Of a DNA stretch of 64,000 nt, positions 42,705 to 53,096 are shown piece by piece. The translations under genes and the position numbers were made by a program. Every line of letters starts with the position of its first letter. Position 1 is the first letter of the stretch. Source of the stretch: Iris pallida (lineage: Eukaryota > Streptophyta > Magnoliopsida > Asparagales > Iridaceae); assembly GCA_029216955.1 (NCBI GenBank), contig JANAVB010023996.1:18151811-18215810 (forward strand), written 5' to 3'. The notes under the pieces are model-generated. The model saw only the letters and a program-made list of their open reading frames with translations, searched no databases and was not told where the DNA came from.

Positions 42705-43305
42705 ATCCAATCATCAGGACTCACAGACAATTCCCTTCCAACGAAATCATACGCTTCCGGAACCCAGCTGTTCCGTAGCATCCTCCAGTAGAAGGACAAC
42801 CACGTCCACATCACCTCTGAGTTGTTCCCCTACACCCTACAAAGCGGAATCTTACACTCCATAAGCCTATGCTATCCTTCATGTTTACCACGTCCACATT
42901 ACCTCTGAGTAAACATCCCGTACAGACAACCCCTGCGTTGTCGTACATTGATCGCAGAACTTCCACGTCCACATTACCTCTGAGTAGTTCCGCGTATCCC
43001 CCAGAGTCATTCCTACCACGTCCATAACACCTCTGAGTAGGAAGATTCTATCATTTGAACTCCATAGTTGCCACGTCCACATTACCTCTGAGCAAACATG
43101 TTGGTTCTTTCAAACTTATTATCTGTACCTAAAAGCCAAGGTGCGCAAAAGATAATAGGTCCACACAAATCATCAAGTTCATGACAAACAAAAATGAACA
43201 CATCACAGAAAATTGTGTACTTCTTTATTTCTAAAAAAAAAGAGTAAAGGACTACACTATCCCCAGCAAGAGTTGCAAAAATACAAAAAGAAGAGGCTAC
43301 AATCC
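42705..43305. other. spacer after pol with five CCACGTCCA...ACCTCTGAG repeats; antisense poly(A) signal
   Basis: Five copies of a ~24-bp motif (CCACGTCCA, two to five bases, ACCTCTGAG) start at 42800, 42888, 42963, 43016 and 43071. An AATAAA on the minus strand (plus TTTATT, 43224-43229) lies about 77 bases past the stop of the antisense gene. No coding sequence is seen. Confidence 0.8.
43224..43229 (-). terminator. polyadenylation signal of the antisense gene
   Basis: AATAAA on the minus strand, 77 bases downstream of the antisense stop codon at 43306-43308. Confidence 0.55.
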
Positions 43306-44913
43306 CTAAACATCCCCAGGGTTGGCTGAAAGCTCTCTAATTCGGCGTCTCAAGTCTGCCGCACGAGTCTCCACAGTCGCCAGGACTCGACGCTCAGCTT
43401 CTTGACGCATCGCTTCAACAGCCTCAGCAGAAGTATCGTTCTCATGCTTCTCATCAAGCTGTTGTCGCTGCTGAGCCAGGGCAAGAGCCCGGTGAGTGAA
43501 AGTTGCTTCCTCCTTCTTGAATGCTACGTGTTCAGCCTGGACACGTTCGGCGTCTAATAGGAGTCGGGCCCGCTGGTCCTCAAGGCGGCGGATCTGGGCG
43601 TCAATCTCCGCGATATTAGCGTCCAACGCAGCTCGCGTTTCCACTGTCTCCCGCGTAGACTGAGATAACCGCTCCACTGCAGCTTCAGTCTCAGCTACTT
43701 CACGTTCCCAGACACTCACAGTGGCCTCGTAAGAAGACTCAATCTCGGCGATCAGCTTCTCCTTCTCCGTATCTATCAAGACGGAGAGGTCATTTCGCTG
43801 GATGCGCTGAAGTTCGGAAAGCCGCTGGTCCAACTCAGCCACCGTGGCTTCCAGAATGACGGCCATATGATCGTGGCCCTGGTGAAGACGGATCAGGTTG
43901 ATATGAGGCAGTGCCAAAGTTCTTGCCATCGCAAAGCTCCCGTTGGCGTCCATCACTGCCGATACCCCCCTCTGCAGTATTTTATACACTGCCTCGACGA
44001 TGAATTTCACATATTCATCTGCATCCGCCAGTACCTGCGGCGTCATAGAAGGAGTTGGAGGAGCTGCTCCGGTTAGCGGACCGGAAGAAGATCCGCCGAC
44101 CTCAACCTGCGAGGCTGGAACCTCGGCATCAATAGGCTCTTCATCAACAGGGGCCGGGCTGCTAGCCCGAGGAACCAAGGGAACAGAAGAAGCCGGGGCA
44201 GGCGTCAAGATAGTACCCCAAGTGGAAGGAGCAACCGAGGTTTCTATCACACCCCCCTTCCCGAACTCGGAAGTACCACCGACGTCAGTGGCCACCTCTT
44301 CAACCCCCAATGTCCTATCAGCAGCCAGTACCTCCCCTGGCAGAACGGGGAGATCAACACTTGTCTCCTTACTCTCCCCTGAAGTCAGGACCGGCAGACG
44401 AGTCTCATCCTCTTCATCGAATCCCTCTACAGGGACAGGATCCGTCGCTACCTCCTGATCGGTGGCCACCTCAGCCTCCGCTGCTGAGTCTGGGGTAGGG
44501 CTCGGCAGTGTTACCGTCGACCTCCCCTCATCATGACGAGGAGGGGAATCAACCCTCTCCTCTGTCCCAACCATACCTGTCGCCCCCGTGACAGACTCTT
44601 GCAACTCTGGAGCAACGTCATCCGAAGACGACGAACTCCACCCCACTTCATCACCAGGAAGCCGCGTGTCTGCTGGACCCTCGGCATCCGAGGCCCCCGC
44701 TGCGGCCTTCATCATCTCGGAAGCTGCTACATCCTCAGCTTCCCTTCTAACATAATCTGGGGATGCTGGAATCTCCACGACAACAACGTCGTCCGGATTC
44801 TCCTCCATGGGAGACATCATAGTCGGCGGGATGCGCACTTCAGACGAGCCCGCCATCTCCTTTGGCCTGCTCCCACCAGATTTTGGAGTACGAGGCTTTC
44901 TTTTTAGCGGCTC
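43306..44913 (-). CDS. antisense gene exon 3: acidic linker and C-terminal coiled coil
   Basis: This exon begins at the acceptor TTTTTTGTAG (exon base 44913) and joins exon 2 in frame at a codon boundary. It starts EPLKRKPRTPKSGGSRPKEM, a basic nuclear-localisation-like stretch, and continues into the 516-codon frame whose first ATG is 44856. The first ~270 residues are acidic and low-complexity. About residues 330-510 of that frame are a long coiled coil (ELDQRLSELQRIQRNDLSVL, AALDANIAEIDAQIRRLEDQ, RRVLATVETRAADLRRRIRE). A coiled coil suggests self-association. The stop is followed by a minus-strand AATAAA. I know no named family for this part; the combination with a plant mobile domain upstream is inferred from splicing signals. 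Confidence 0.7.
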   Translation of the reverse strand, partial: EPLKRKPRTPKSGGSRPKEMAGSSEVRIPPTMMSPMEENPDDVVVVEIPASPDYVRREAEDVAASEMMKAAAGASDAEGPADTRLPGDEVGWSSSSSDDVAPELQESVTGATGMVGTEERVDSPPRHDEGRSTVTLPSPTPDSAAEAEVATDQEVATDPVPVEGFDEEDETRLPVLTSGESKETSVDLPVLPGEVLAADRTLGVEEVATDVGGTSEFGKGGVIETSVAPSTWGTILTPAPASSVPLVPRASSPAPVDEEPIDAEVPASQVEVGGSSSGPLTGAAPPTPSMTPQVLADADEYVKFIVEAVYKILQRGVSAVMDANGSFAMARTLALPHINLIRLHQGHDHMAVILEATVAELDQRLSELQRIQRNDLSVLIDTEKEKLIAEIESSYEATVSVWEREVAETEAAVERLSQSTRETVETRAALDANIAEIDAQIRRLEDQRARLLLDAERVQAEHVAFKKEEATFTHRALALAQQRQQLDEKHENDTSAEAVEAMRQEAERRVLATVETRAADLRRRIRELSANPGDV

Positions 44914-44982
44914 CTACAAAAAAGGGAAGTATTGATTACATGAAATGTGGAACCTAAACCAGACTATGTAGGACATCCTTAC
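44914..44982 (-). other. antisense gene intron 2 (69 bp)
   Basis: Donor GCAGAG|GTAAGG and acceptor CCTTTTTTGTAG|GAG on the minus strand. Removing it fuses ...DSASAE to EPLKRKP... in one frame and bypasses the stop that ends the upstream frame at 44914. It has the short length and T-rich 3' end of a typical plant intron. Confidence 0.75.
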
Positions 44983-45930
44983 CTCTGCAGATGCTGAATC
45001 CGATGACACCGTCGGTGACGATACCTTCTTCTGCTTCTTCGACGTAGAAGATCCAGCCCCTGTATCTGCACGTCGTTTTGATTGATCGACCGAGGGTTCT
45101 GCCTGACCCCCTGTGGACACGGTAGGGGCACCCCGATAACCCGCCCCTGGCGGACGGTACGATCGGGCTTTCGCCGGCATGTCCCCGGCCACTGCTAACT
45201 GAGTGCCTGCGATAAGACTGGTCTCCCTATCATATCCGGGAGGCGCGACAGCCATAACACAGTAAAATTTGGCGGCCGAGTAAAGAATGGGCGGCCGCGG
45301 ATCCGGGACGGGCAACGTAAAGCGAGCCCCGGTACATCCGGCATTATAGTAATGCCAAGCTCGTGCACCATCCAACAAACTTCCAGCATACCCCAGAGTG
45401 ATACTGGGGTTATCCAACATCAGCTGAGCATAACCGAATTGCCGTGCAAAGCGGCTCGGTAAATAAGGTTCCAGGTAGCATTGATTCCTGTTCCGGTACA
45501 CCAGATGGGATGGCCGAATACTTTGCAACCAGCGGAATCTCCATAGAGGCAGAGCGGTGGCGTCTTCGCCCGAATCCCTTAAGTCTTCGTTGGCCTCAAA
45601 ACCCAAGAAGATTGGACCAACTTTGGTGATCTCCCATCCCTGAAGATGGGATAAAACCTTTCTGCAAACAGGGACGCCAGTGTGCGACCAGCTCCTCTGG
45701 TGGAAACGGCGGAGGAATGCATCTTCGGCCCTGTAGTCTTCTTCTGAACCCGGACTCATCACATTGGGATGGTGTAAAATTAACCACCCCATCAAATAGT
45801 GAAACGGCAGTTCGGCGCGCGGGAAATTATTGTTTCTACCTCGGTCATGAATCACATTTCCCGCAAACTCTCGTAAACCTCGCTGCAGGTTACATACCAT
45901 TGCAGGGAGTAGAGCCAAAACGCCGGCCAA
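44983..45930 (-). CDS. antisense gene exon 2, 3' part: end of plant mobile domain and basic tail
   Basis: This frame reads AGVLALLPAMVCNLQRGLRE, then AELPFHYLMGWLILHHPNV, SHLQGWEITKVGPIFLGFEA and YLPSRFARQFGYAQ. That corresponds to the second half of the plant mobile domain (aminotransferase-like PMD), where a conserved pattern A-L-L-A-x-x-Y-R-G-L leads into a W-L-x-x-W segment. A charged tail (SKRRADTGAGSSTSKKQKKV) could be a nuclear localisation signal. The upstream half lies in a frame one base away, so a single indel near 45900-45930 interrupts the gene in this copy. The 3' boundary is the GT donor at 44982. Confidence 0.72.
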
Positions 45931-47289
45931 AGACCAACTTCACGGCTGGCAGGATTAAGTTCCGGGTCACCCTCTCTACAGAGCCGGATCCGCCCGAGAA
46001 GACGTAATCCCGAAGCCAAACCATAAGATACGCGACCAATACTGCTTTCGACGACATCTGATGAGCAAGATGCCAGAAACAGCTGTAGGAGCGTTCATCC
46101 GACTGGTGGTCCTCGTTCTCCCGGGGATTCTTCTCACCTAACCTGCTCATTTCAGAGAGCACTTCGCTACGAGAGAGCGCTGGCGGAGTGGAGAACTGCG
46201 AGGGATCCTCCTTGTCTTGTTTAAAGACGTAATCTCTCCAAGCGGTCACATGAGGTTGCGACCCGCTTTTATCCCTTTTCTGCATATAGTAATGATGACT
46301 CGCCACTTCCTTAAAGACGGCCGTCATCTCCTCAGCCTTGTCTCCCAGGACTTGAAACTCTTCGTTGGTTGGAAAATACTCTTCATAGGGTTCCGATCCC
46401 CAAGGGAGCTTTGACACTTCATACATCTCATGAAGAGCGAGCCCTAACTCCCCTACCGGAGTAAAAAAGGTCCCGGTATGGATATCAAACATCTCCAAGA
46501 GTGCGAGGAACATATGCCTGTTAATGTCAACACCCGCCTGGGTAGCACGGATCGCGGCAGTCAACCCAATCTCTCGGAGCTCAGTCCGAAACCGCGACAA
46601 GATCCAGAGTGTCAGTTTATCCCATTTGGAAACGTAATGACACAAACCCTCCACCCGAAACTCTCCTTTCGGGTATGAGCGTTCCATCAACAGCATGCGA
46701 TGTGCAAAAGTCGAGGCACTATAAGCAAATGTATCGATGGGAACATCACTGTAAATGCTCCCAGGACGTAGAGTCCGCCAGGTGAAAGAGGGCCCAGACC
46801 GCACGGCTGTCAAAGTATCCCTTTGATCGGAGGTAGAATCAATTTTGATGATGCCAATCACCGCTCCCCCCTGAGAGGGGGTAAGATCCCAAGACATCCT
46901 CCTCTTGGAAGCAAGACGACAGAAGGCCGTCAAAGGCCATTGACGTTCAAGTTGCTTAACAGTCATATGCACTCCCTTTGCTGCAAAGAACCAGTCTTCC
47001 TTGACCTTCAACACCGTTGCTTCAGTGGAAGTAAGGCGGTCCCCGAACAGGAACTCAGGCTTCAAGAAGGTCACTTTATCAGATATGGCAGATTTCAAAA
47101 CACCACGCTCCATCATCCGTTTGAGGAACCCATACCGTTGTTCCCGGATTTGAGTCATTCTCTCGGGATGCTGATCCAGCATAATAACATCTTGAGCAGG
47201 GTTTATCACTTCCTCATCATAATCTACTCCCGCCTGGCTGAGGGCAGCATCCAGAAGCACTTCATTCAAGAGTGGGATAGTCATCGACA
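45890..47289 (-). CDS. antisense gene exon 2, 5' part: plant mobile domain core
   Basis: The exon begins after acceptor TTTGCTAG (exon base 47289) and reads SMTIPLLNEVLLDAALSQAG. The diagnostic stretch is MFLALLEMFDIHTGTFFTPV followed by GELGLALHEMYEVSKLPWG and YEEYFPTNEEF. This matches the start of the plant mobile domain found in the MAIN/MAIL proteins and in several transposon groups, including antisense genes of Tat retroelements. Function is not established; the domain is thought to act in the nucleus in silencing or genome stability. The frame closes at a TAA near 45890 because of the indel noted for the next segment. Confidence 0.75.
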
Positions 47290-47612
47290 CTAGCAAAGAT
47301 TCGAAAATGTTAGAAATAACAGAAGAATCTGAGACTCATCAGAAGTGCATAGCGTGTCTGAAAAAGAAGCTTCGGCGCATCATCAGTGTGTAAACCCATG
47401 CGCATCAGCAGTGGAGCTTCGGCGCATCATCAGGGTGTAAACCCATGCGCATCAGCAGTGGAGCTTCGGCGCATCATCAGGGTGTGAACCCATGCGCGTC
47501 AGCGGTGCTTCGGCGCATCTTCAGGGCTTAAACCCATGCGCGTCGGCGGCTAAAACCTCGGCACATCATCAATGACTCAAGGTCTATGTGCGTTGGTGTA
47601 AATGAAACTTAC
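47290..47612 (-). other. antisense gene intron 1 (323 bp), rich in GCGCAT repeats
   Basis: Minus-strand donor GTTG|GTAAGTTTC and acceptor ATCTTTGCTAG|TGTCG. Within it, about four copies of a ~60-bp unit (CTTCGGCGCATCATCAG...GTGTAAACCCATGCGCATC in plus sense) occur at 47370-47580. These repeats share the ATGCGC motif with the LTRs. Confidence 0.7.
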
Positions 47613-47715
47613 CAACCACCTCCGGCCGAACTTCGACAGGCCGACGGGGAACGTCAGCCGCCGCAACTTTCACAGGCTCCTTTCCTTTGCCGCCGCGAGG
47701 AGTCTTGGGAGCCAT
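47613..47715 (-). CDS. antisense gene exon 1 (34 codons plus one base)
   Basis: ATG at 47715 starts MAPKTPRGGKGKEPVKVAAA, followed by DVPRRPVEVRPEVV, then G|GTAAGT. The leftover G joins TG of exon 2 to give valine, and the frame continues into SMTIPLL without a stop. The N-terminus is basic, proline-rich and nuclear-protein-like. A TATA box lies 96 bases upstream. The exon is too short to score as an ORF alone; the splice phase is what supports it. Confidence 0.72.
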
Positions 47716-47810
47716 TCTTTGAGAGAAGAAAAGTTAGGGTTTTTGAGGAAGAACTCTAAAAAAGGCAAAAGCAAGGAGAAGAAGAACTCTCTCTCTCTCC
47801 ATCTCTCGCT

Positions 47811-47818
47811 TATTTATA
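47811..47818 (-). promoter_or_regulatory. TATA box of the antisense gene
   Basis: The minus strand reads CCTATAAATAAGCG, followed by a GAGAGA-rich leader. The ATG lies 96 bases downstream at 47715. Spacing and sequence are typical of a plant polymerase II promoter. Confidence 0.7.
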
Positions 47819-47826
47819 GGGCTTGG

Positions 47827-48092
47827 TCGCACGCGTGAACCGATGACGTGTGATCTCAGCCGTCGCCTCGGGTTCTGTGAAGAGATAACCGCAAATAAAA
47901 CCCAAAAGATCATCATTAATCTTTTCGGTTACCGAGGCGTCATCATTTGCATTAACTGAGCGGAGCATGCGCCCCATCACTAATGCGCGGAGTATCTATG
48001 CGCCCCGACAGACATGCGCCTCTACCACCATGCTTCTTATTCAAAGTATTCCAAAACTTATCCAAAAGTTTTGAAAACTTTGAAGGGGGTCT
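47827..48092 (+). other. Tat element 3' untranslated region with polypurine tract
   Basis: Non-coding. ATGCGCC motifs cluster at 47968-48025. TGAAGGGGGTCT (48081-48092) lies directly against the 3' LTR and is the polypurine tract. Confidence 0.75.
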
Positions 48093-50820
48093 TGTAGAAA
48101 CATGGGATTTCAGAACCAGAAAGCCCATGCGCCAGAACTCGGACAAAGTACTTCACAGCAAAAACAACAAGTATAGACATTGAAAGAGGACTTTTTATTT
48201 AACATATAAAAGTCTATTATATGTCTAAGAAAAGATTGTATAAAGGAGAATTTCTACAAAGAAAAGATCCTAAGTCTACAGCCAGCAATCACCATGCGCC
48301 CTCAAGCAGGTGCAGCAATCGCCATGCGCCCTCAGTCAGGCGCATCCCACCATGCGCCCTCAGCAAGGCGCATCCTTTTCAGCAGCTCAGTTATGTGCAT
48401 CCCTTCAGCAGCCCAGTTATGTGCCGCTCTTCCAGCCAGGCTCACCGCCGTCAAAATACTTCGACTAATGAAGCATTTATTGAGCAGAACGAGGGTGACA
48501 ATCAACCCTCTAGCCGAGGAAGAGAAGAGCACCGCAAGCCAACCTGTGGCCAGGGGAGGCTTTGAAAGAGCCTCCAAAGGCGAAGGAAGACCGTAATCGA
48601 AACCGCGGCTAAAGGAGCAGCTTTCAACCCAATCAGAGTGGGCAACACCCACTTTGAAGGAAGAGAGAGCCCCCAAAGCCGCAGCACCACAATTCCGATC
48701 TACGGCTCTTCCTGCACAACGAAGACGAGGCCCGAGCATCCTTATCTTTGGATGCAACAGGCACCTTCTGCCTGCCTCGGAAGCCCTCGACTCCGACTTT
48801 TGGATGTAACAGTCACCTTCAAGTGCATCAACGAAGACATTGCGTCGCATTTTCACCCTCGGAAGCATCTCATCAACAGAATGCATTCGAGTACACAAGT
48901 TCATGTCGGAAGTACGTGAGAGAACGAGAAGCAAACCCTCTCTCCATGCCACTATTTATAGGCCGGGCAAATCAAACCCATGCGCCAAGTGGATGGCTCT
49001 CCGAATTCCGTGCAATGAATTTGCATTTAATGGATGAACCGGACGCTTCGAATTCAGCCAAATCAAAACGGCTATTTAAAGCACTCGAAGAACGTAACAG
49101 TCGCTGCATTAAAGAACGCGTCACAAAGCGGATGCGCCGGCCAGACCGCGCATCACACAGACGCGCCCTTCAACATCAAGCGCATCAGCACAGACGCGCC
49201 CTTCAGTACCAAGCGCATCACAGAGGATGCGCCCCCATGCGTCCTCATACGCCTAGTAGAACGCCAATCGACGTGCCCACTCAGCTGTCCATCGAATGTC
49301 AGAAACATTAAATGCTGAACTGACAGAGTTGGCAGCATGCCTCCCGAAGTCTGAACAGTTGACAGCTTTTTCAGAAGACGAAGCGTCGCCAACATCAGCA
49401 TCATCATTACTTTACTCCGACGGCTACTGCCACGTGGCCACCCAACCACTCGCATGCGCCTCCGCAGCCATGCGCTCAAATCCGCATGCGCCTCAAAAGC
49501 CATACGCCTCAGACTTTTCACTGATCCCTAAAGACAGAAGTAAAGTCTCCATTTGAAGCTCTGCATGCGCCTCAAAAGCCATGCGCCCATAATAGTTCGT
49601 GACTCCTAAAGGTTACGAGCCAAAGTCTCCTCATGCGCCCAGTCCTAGGCCCATCCTACCAAATCATTCCCTCCATCAAATCCGAGATCTCCGAGCCATG
49701 AGTCGACGACACGTGTCCTTTGACTCAACTCACCCAAGATTTCAGCAACAGAAAGATCTTCTCCTCTGCTACGTGCCGGCTCACAACAGCAGTATGAAGA
49801 ATTCAACCCCTCGATCAGGACGCATCGTCCATGCGCCTCCATCAGCAATCACCACGTGGCGTCCCCGCGTACAGGCGCATCCTACGTGCGCGCATGAGCA
49901 GCCGGCCTGCAAAGCTATAAATAGAAGGATCATTTCCTTCACACACACACACACACAGAACGATCCTACGTACAAAAAACGAAGGAACACACCACCAGAG
50001 AGGCAGATACAGACACTCAACGTCTTCCTCCTCTCAGCAAGCTCCAGCACCCAGAGCAATCCAAACCTTCAGAGAACTGATAACCGTCGTCAGATCGTCA
50101 ACGAAGTCAATGCATTACCACTCACTCCATCGGCACAAGGGACCCAGATAAACAAAAGTGTACTCCTAGGACTACATCTAAGTCCTATATTGTAACACTG
50201 TTCTGTTTGTATTGAAATTTGCAATAAAAGAATTTTCAAATCATTTCCCCCATCAAATCCGAGATCTCCGAGCCATGAGTCGATGACACGTGTCCTTTGA
50301 CTCAACTCACCCAAGATTTCAGCAACAGAAAGATCTTCTCCTCTGCTACGTGCCGGCTCACAATAGCAGTATGAAGAATTCAACCCCTCGATCAGGGCGC
50401 ATCGTCCATGCGCCTCCATCAGCAATCACCACGTAGCGTCCCCGCGTACAGGCGCATCCTACGTGCGCGCTTGAGCAGCCGGCCTGCAAAGCTATAAATA
50501 GAAGGATCATTTCCTTCACACACACACACAGAACGATCCTACGTACAAAAAACGAAGGAACACACCACCAGAGAGGCAGATACAGACACTCAACGTCTTT
50601 CTCCTCTCAGCAAGCTCCAGCACCCAGAGCAATTCAAACCTTCAGAGAACTGATAACCGTCGTCAGATCGTCAACGGAGTTAACGCATTACCACTCACTC
50701 CATCGGCACAAGGGACCCAGATAAACAAAAGTGTACTCCTAGGACTACATCTAAGTCCTATATTGTAACACTGTTCTGTTTGTATTGAAATTTGCAATAA
50801 AAGAATTTTAATGGCAAACA
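48093..50820 (+). repeat. Tat element 3' LTR (2728 bp) with 577-bp terminal duplication
   Basis: Starts TGTAGAAAC and ends GGCAAACA. Compared with the 5' LTR it lacks a 14-bp and a 16-bp segment near the start. It gains a tandem duplication: about 49659-50235 is repeated at 50236-50812. The duplicated unit contains the sense TATA box (49916-49923, 50493-50500), the (CA)n run and the CAATAAAAG signal. A minus-strand TATA box (plus TATTTATA, 48953-48960) matches the one in the 5' LTR. Confidence 0.93.
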
Positions 50821-50825
50821 AGGAC

Positions 50826-51383
50826 AATCTCAAAAACTATACAAGAACATGGCAAAATATAACAGAAAATAATGAAAAGATAGAAATCATCAACCTGCAC
50901 GTATAACGATAAAATAATAATGACAGGAACAGAAACAACAGGTAATCAAGTATGACTGGAAAAAAAATAACAATATAGAAAATGCATGTAAATACTATAT
51001 AGTTCGGTACGGTATACTTGCCTATCGTCCAAGTCTCCGCAATACCAAAGCCTAGCAAAGGTTCACATATGATAAAAGAATTATTATTAATATTCTAATT
51101 ACACATGAGACGCATGGATTTTCTAAAGGACAAATTTACGTACTTCTAGGATTGCTAGACCTATTTGTAGTTTTTGACTTCCGAAATTCAGGTTAAATCC
51201 CCAAATAAAGAACAACCATAAAAAATCACCTAAAAATCATGAAATTATGGTTTAAACATAATTTATATTGAATTAACCTCTAAATTTCAGATTAAAAATT
51301 TTAAGAAAAATTCATGGTTATGTCGACTCTCTGTCAACTAGTCTTACCCGAAACTTGTCTGGAACATTACCAAACTATTGCTA

Positions 51384-51447
<64 letters not shown>

Positions 51448-52198
51448 ACATATAAAAACATATTTAATTTTAATTATAACTCAGAAAATAGTTTCATATT
51501 TATTTACCAAATCAGTCCCTATTTATGAGCCATTTTATGTCAGCAATTTAGCTGAAAACTTAGTCTGTTGGTCCATATTTTTAGGATTCAGATTTGGGAT
51601 AATAAAATCATGAAAATAATTTTAAAATACTTATTTTACAATAATAAAACACCATTAAATTCAATTTTAAGAAATTTTAACAATTACTCAAAATTTTGTA
51701 CCGAAAATGCTCTAACTAGTCCTACTGTAAACCGATCTTTCAACAGTTCAACCTATAACCTATATGGATGATAATAAAAGATGGCAAAGTATGAAAATTA
51801 AGACTTAATTCTCAGATTTCTACAGAATTAATATCATGGAGACTCGAGATAGAAAAGTTAGAAATTTTTACCAAAAGCCTTCACAAGATGGGTTGTCGGT
51901 GCTCCTTCTTCTCCAAGAACTCAAGTTCCTCGCTTTGCTTGGCTTGCTATCCCCTTCTTCATGGGTTGAAGGTGATGGCAATGGTGCTTGGATGGGTTTG
52001 ATGGCAAATGTTGGAGATCGGATAAAAGGATGATGGAAAGGTTGCTTTTGGGTTGGAGGAAGAAGTTGTTGATGAAGGAGATGATGGTAGATGGATTTCT
52101 CAGCAATGGGTGCTGCTGAAAATAGGAGGGAGGGATGAGGAGGTCGGCCAAAGAGGAGAAAAGGGGTTTGCTAGGGTTTAAAGTTAGGATTTGGGGTA

Positions 52199-52246
<48 letters not shown>

Positions 52247-52293
52247 CTCCTTAATGGGCTTACATGCAAGTAGGGATAGGTCGCTATACCTAT
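50826..52293 (-). mobile_element. gypsy LTR, right part (interrupted again by Copia-3)
   Basis: This continues the LTR that begins at 30949 after removal of the Tat element. It is AT-rich, with (TA)n runs at 51386-51442 and 52200-52245. On the minus strand the stretch 51890-52190 encodes no recognised protein but resembles the leader region of related LTRs (for example 4180-4400). Copia-3 inserts at 52294, so the rest of the LTR lies beyond the window. Confidence 0.5.
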
Positions 52294-53031
52294 TGTTGGA
52301 GTGGGTGGGGTTCCCAACCTATGTGGAGAATACCCCGGAGAGCGATGAGCGCCATCCGTGTGTCGGAGAAGCTCGGTGAGTGCATGGATCCTATTTTGGA
52401 ACATATATGGTAAGGAAATATATGATTGGATTTCCATATTTACTTTGATCATATATTTATGATTGGACCCTTCATATAGTAGCTTTCCATATTATTGGGT
52501 TTCCAATTATGGCAAACCAATTATGATTGGATTTCGATCAAATATATGATTGATGCATATTGGAAGTTTCTATATATATTGGCCTTCCATGTATGGATTA
52601 CCAAGGGCTTATAAAAGGGTGATGCATGCTAGTTGGAAAATCATCTCCAAACAAGAGTACTTACAATCTTTGAGAGAGAGAGAGAGAGAGGATTAAGGAC
52701 TATTGTGAAGGAGAGATTGCTTCGAATAATTTTTCGGCATCTCTTGTTCTTCGGAGTCCGCAATCAAAAATTTTCTTCTTTCAAGTGAGTTGTGGTGATC
52801 CGTGTTGGATCGGAAGGAGCTTGTAGAGGGTGTATTCTCTTTATTCCATTAGTAGAGGTTCTTTAGGGTTGGACTCCGATCGTCCCGTGGTTTTTCCCGC
52901 AAGGGTTTTCCACGTCAAAAATTTTTGTGTCTGCGATTGTGTTTAGCATTTTTTGGTTTGTGTGCTTTTGCTCGGTTCTCTCGCAGGACTTTCTGGTTTG
53001 GGGGAACGGTTTCCGCGCTTCGTTTCCAACA
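52294..53031 (+). repeat. Copia-3 5' LTR (738 bp)
   Basis: Starts TGTTGGAGTGGG and ends CGTTTCCAACA. A TATA box GGCTTATAAAAGG lies at about 52606-52619, and a (GA)n run follows at 52673-52690. Primer binding site and gag follow directly. The 3' LTR is outside the window. Confidence 0.88.
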
Positions 53032-53034
53032 GAG

Positions 53035-53046
53035 TGGTATCAGAGC
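53035..53046 (+). promoter_or_regulatory. Copia-3 primer binding site (tRNA-iMet)
   Basis: TGGTATCAGAGC three bases after the LTR end; a perfect iMet-type site. Confidence 0.92.
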
Positions 53047-53096
53047 TTTGGGTTCAAAGAAGTATCAGGAGTTGACAGTCAAACCAGGAAGCAGAG

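Larger units (their letters stand above)
31827..50820 (+). mobile_element. full-length Tat-lineage Ty3/gypsy element, 18,994 bp
   Basis: LTRs start TGTAGAA and end GGCAAACA, and a perfect duplication AGGAC flanks the element (31822-31826, 50821-50825). Order: 5' LTR (2180 bp), primer binding site, ORF1 region, gag-pol with two RNase H domains, a block of 3'-end repeats, an antisense plant-mobile-domain gene, polypurine tract, and 3' LTR (2728 bp, enlarged by a 577-bp internal duplication). Dual RNase H plus an extra antisense gene between pol and the 3' LTR are features known from the Tat group (Retand, Grande and relatives). The first ~270 aligned bases of the two LTRs show about seven substitutions by eye, so insertion is not very recent, yet gag-pol is intact. 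Confidence 0.95.
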
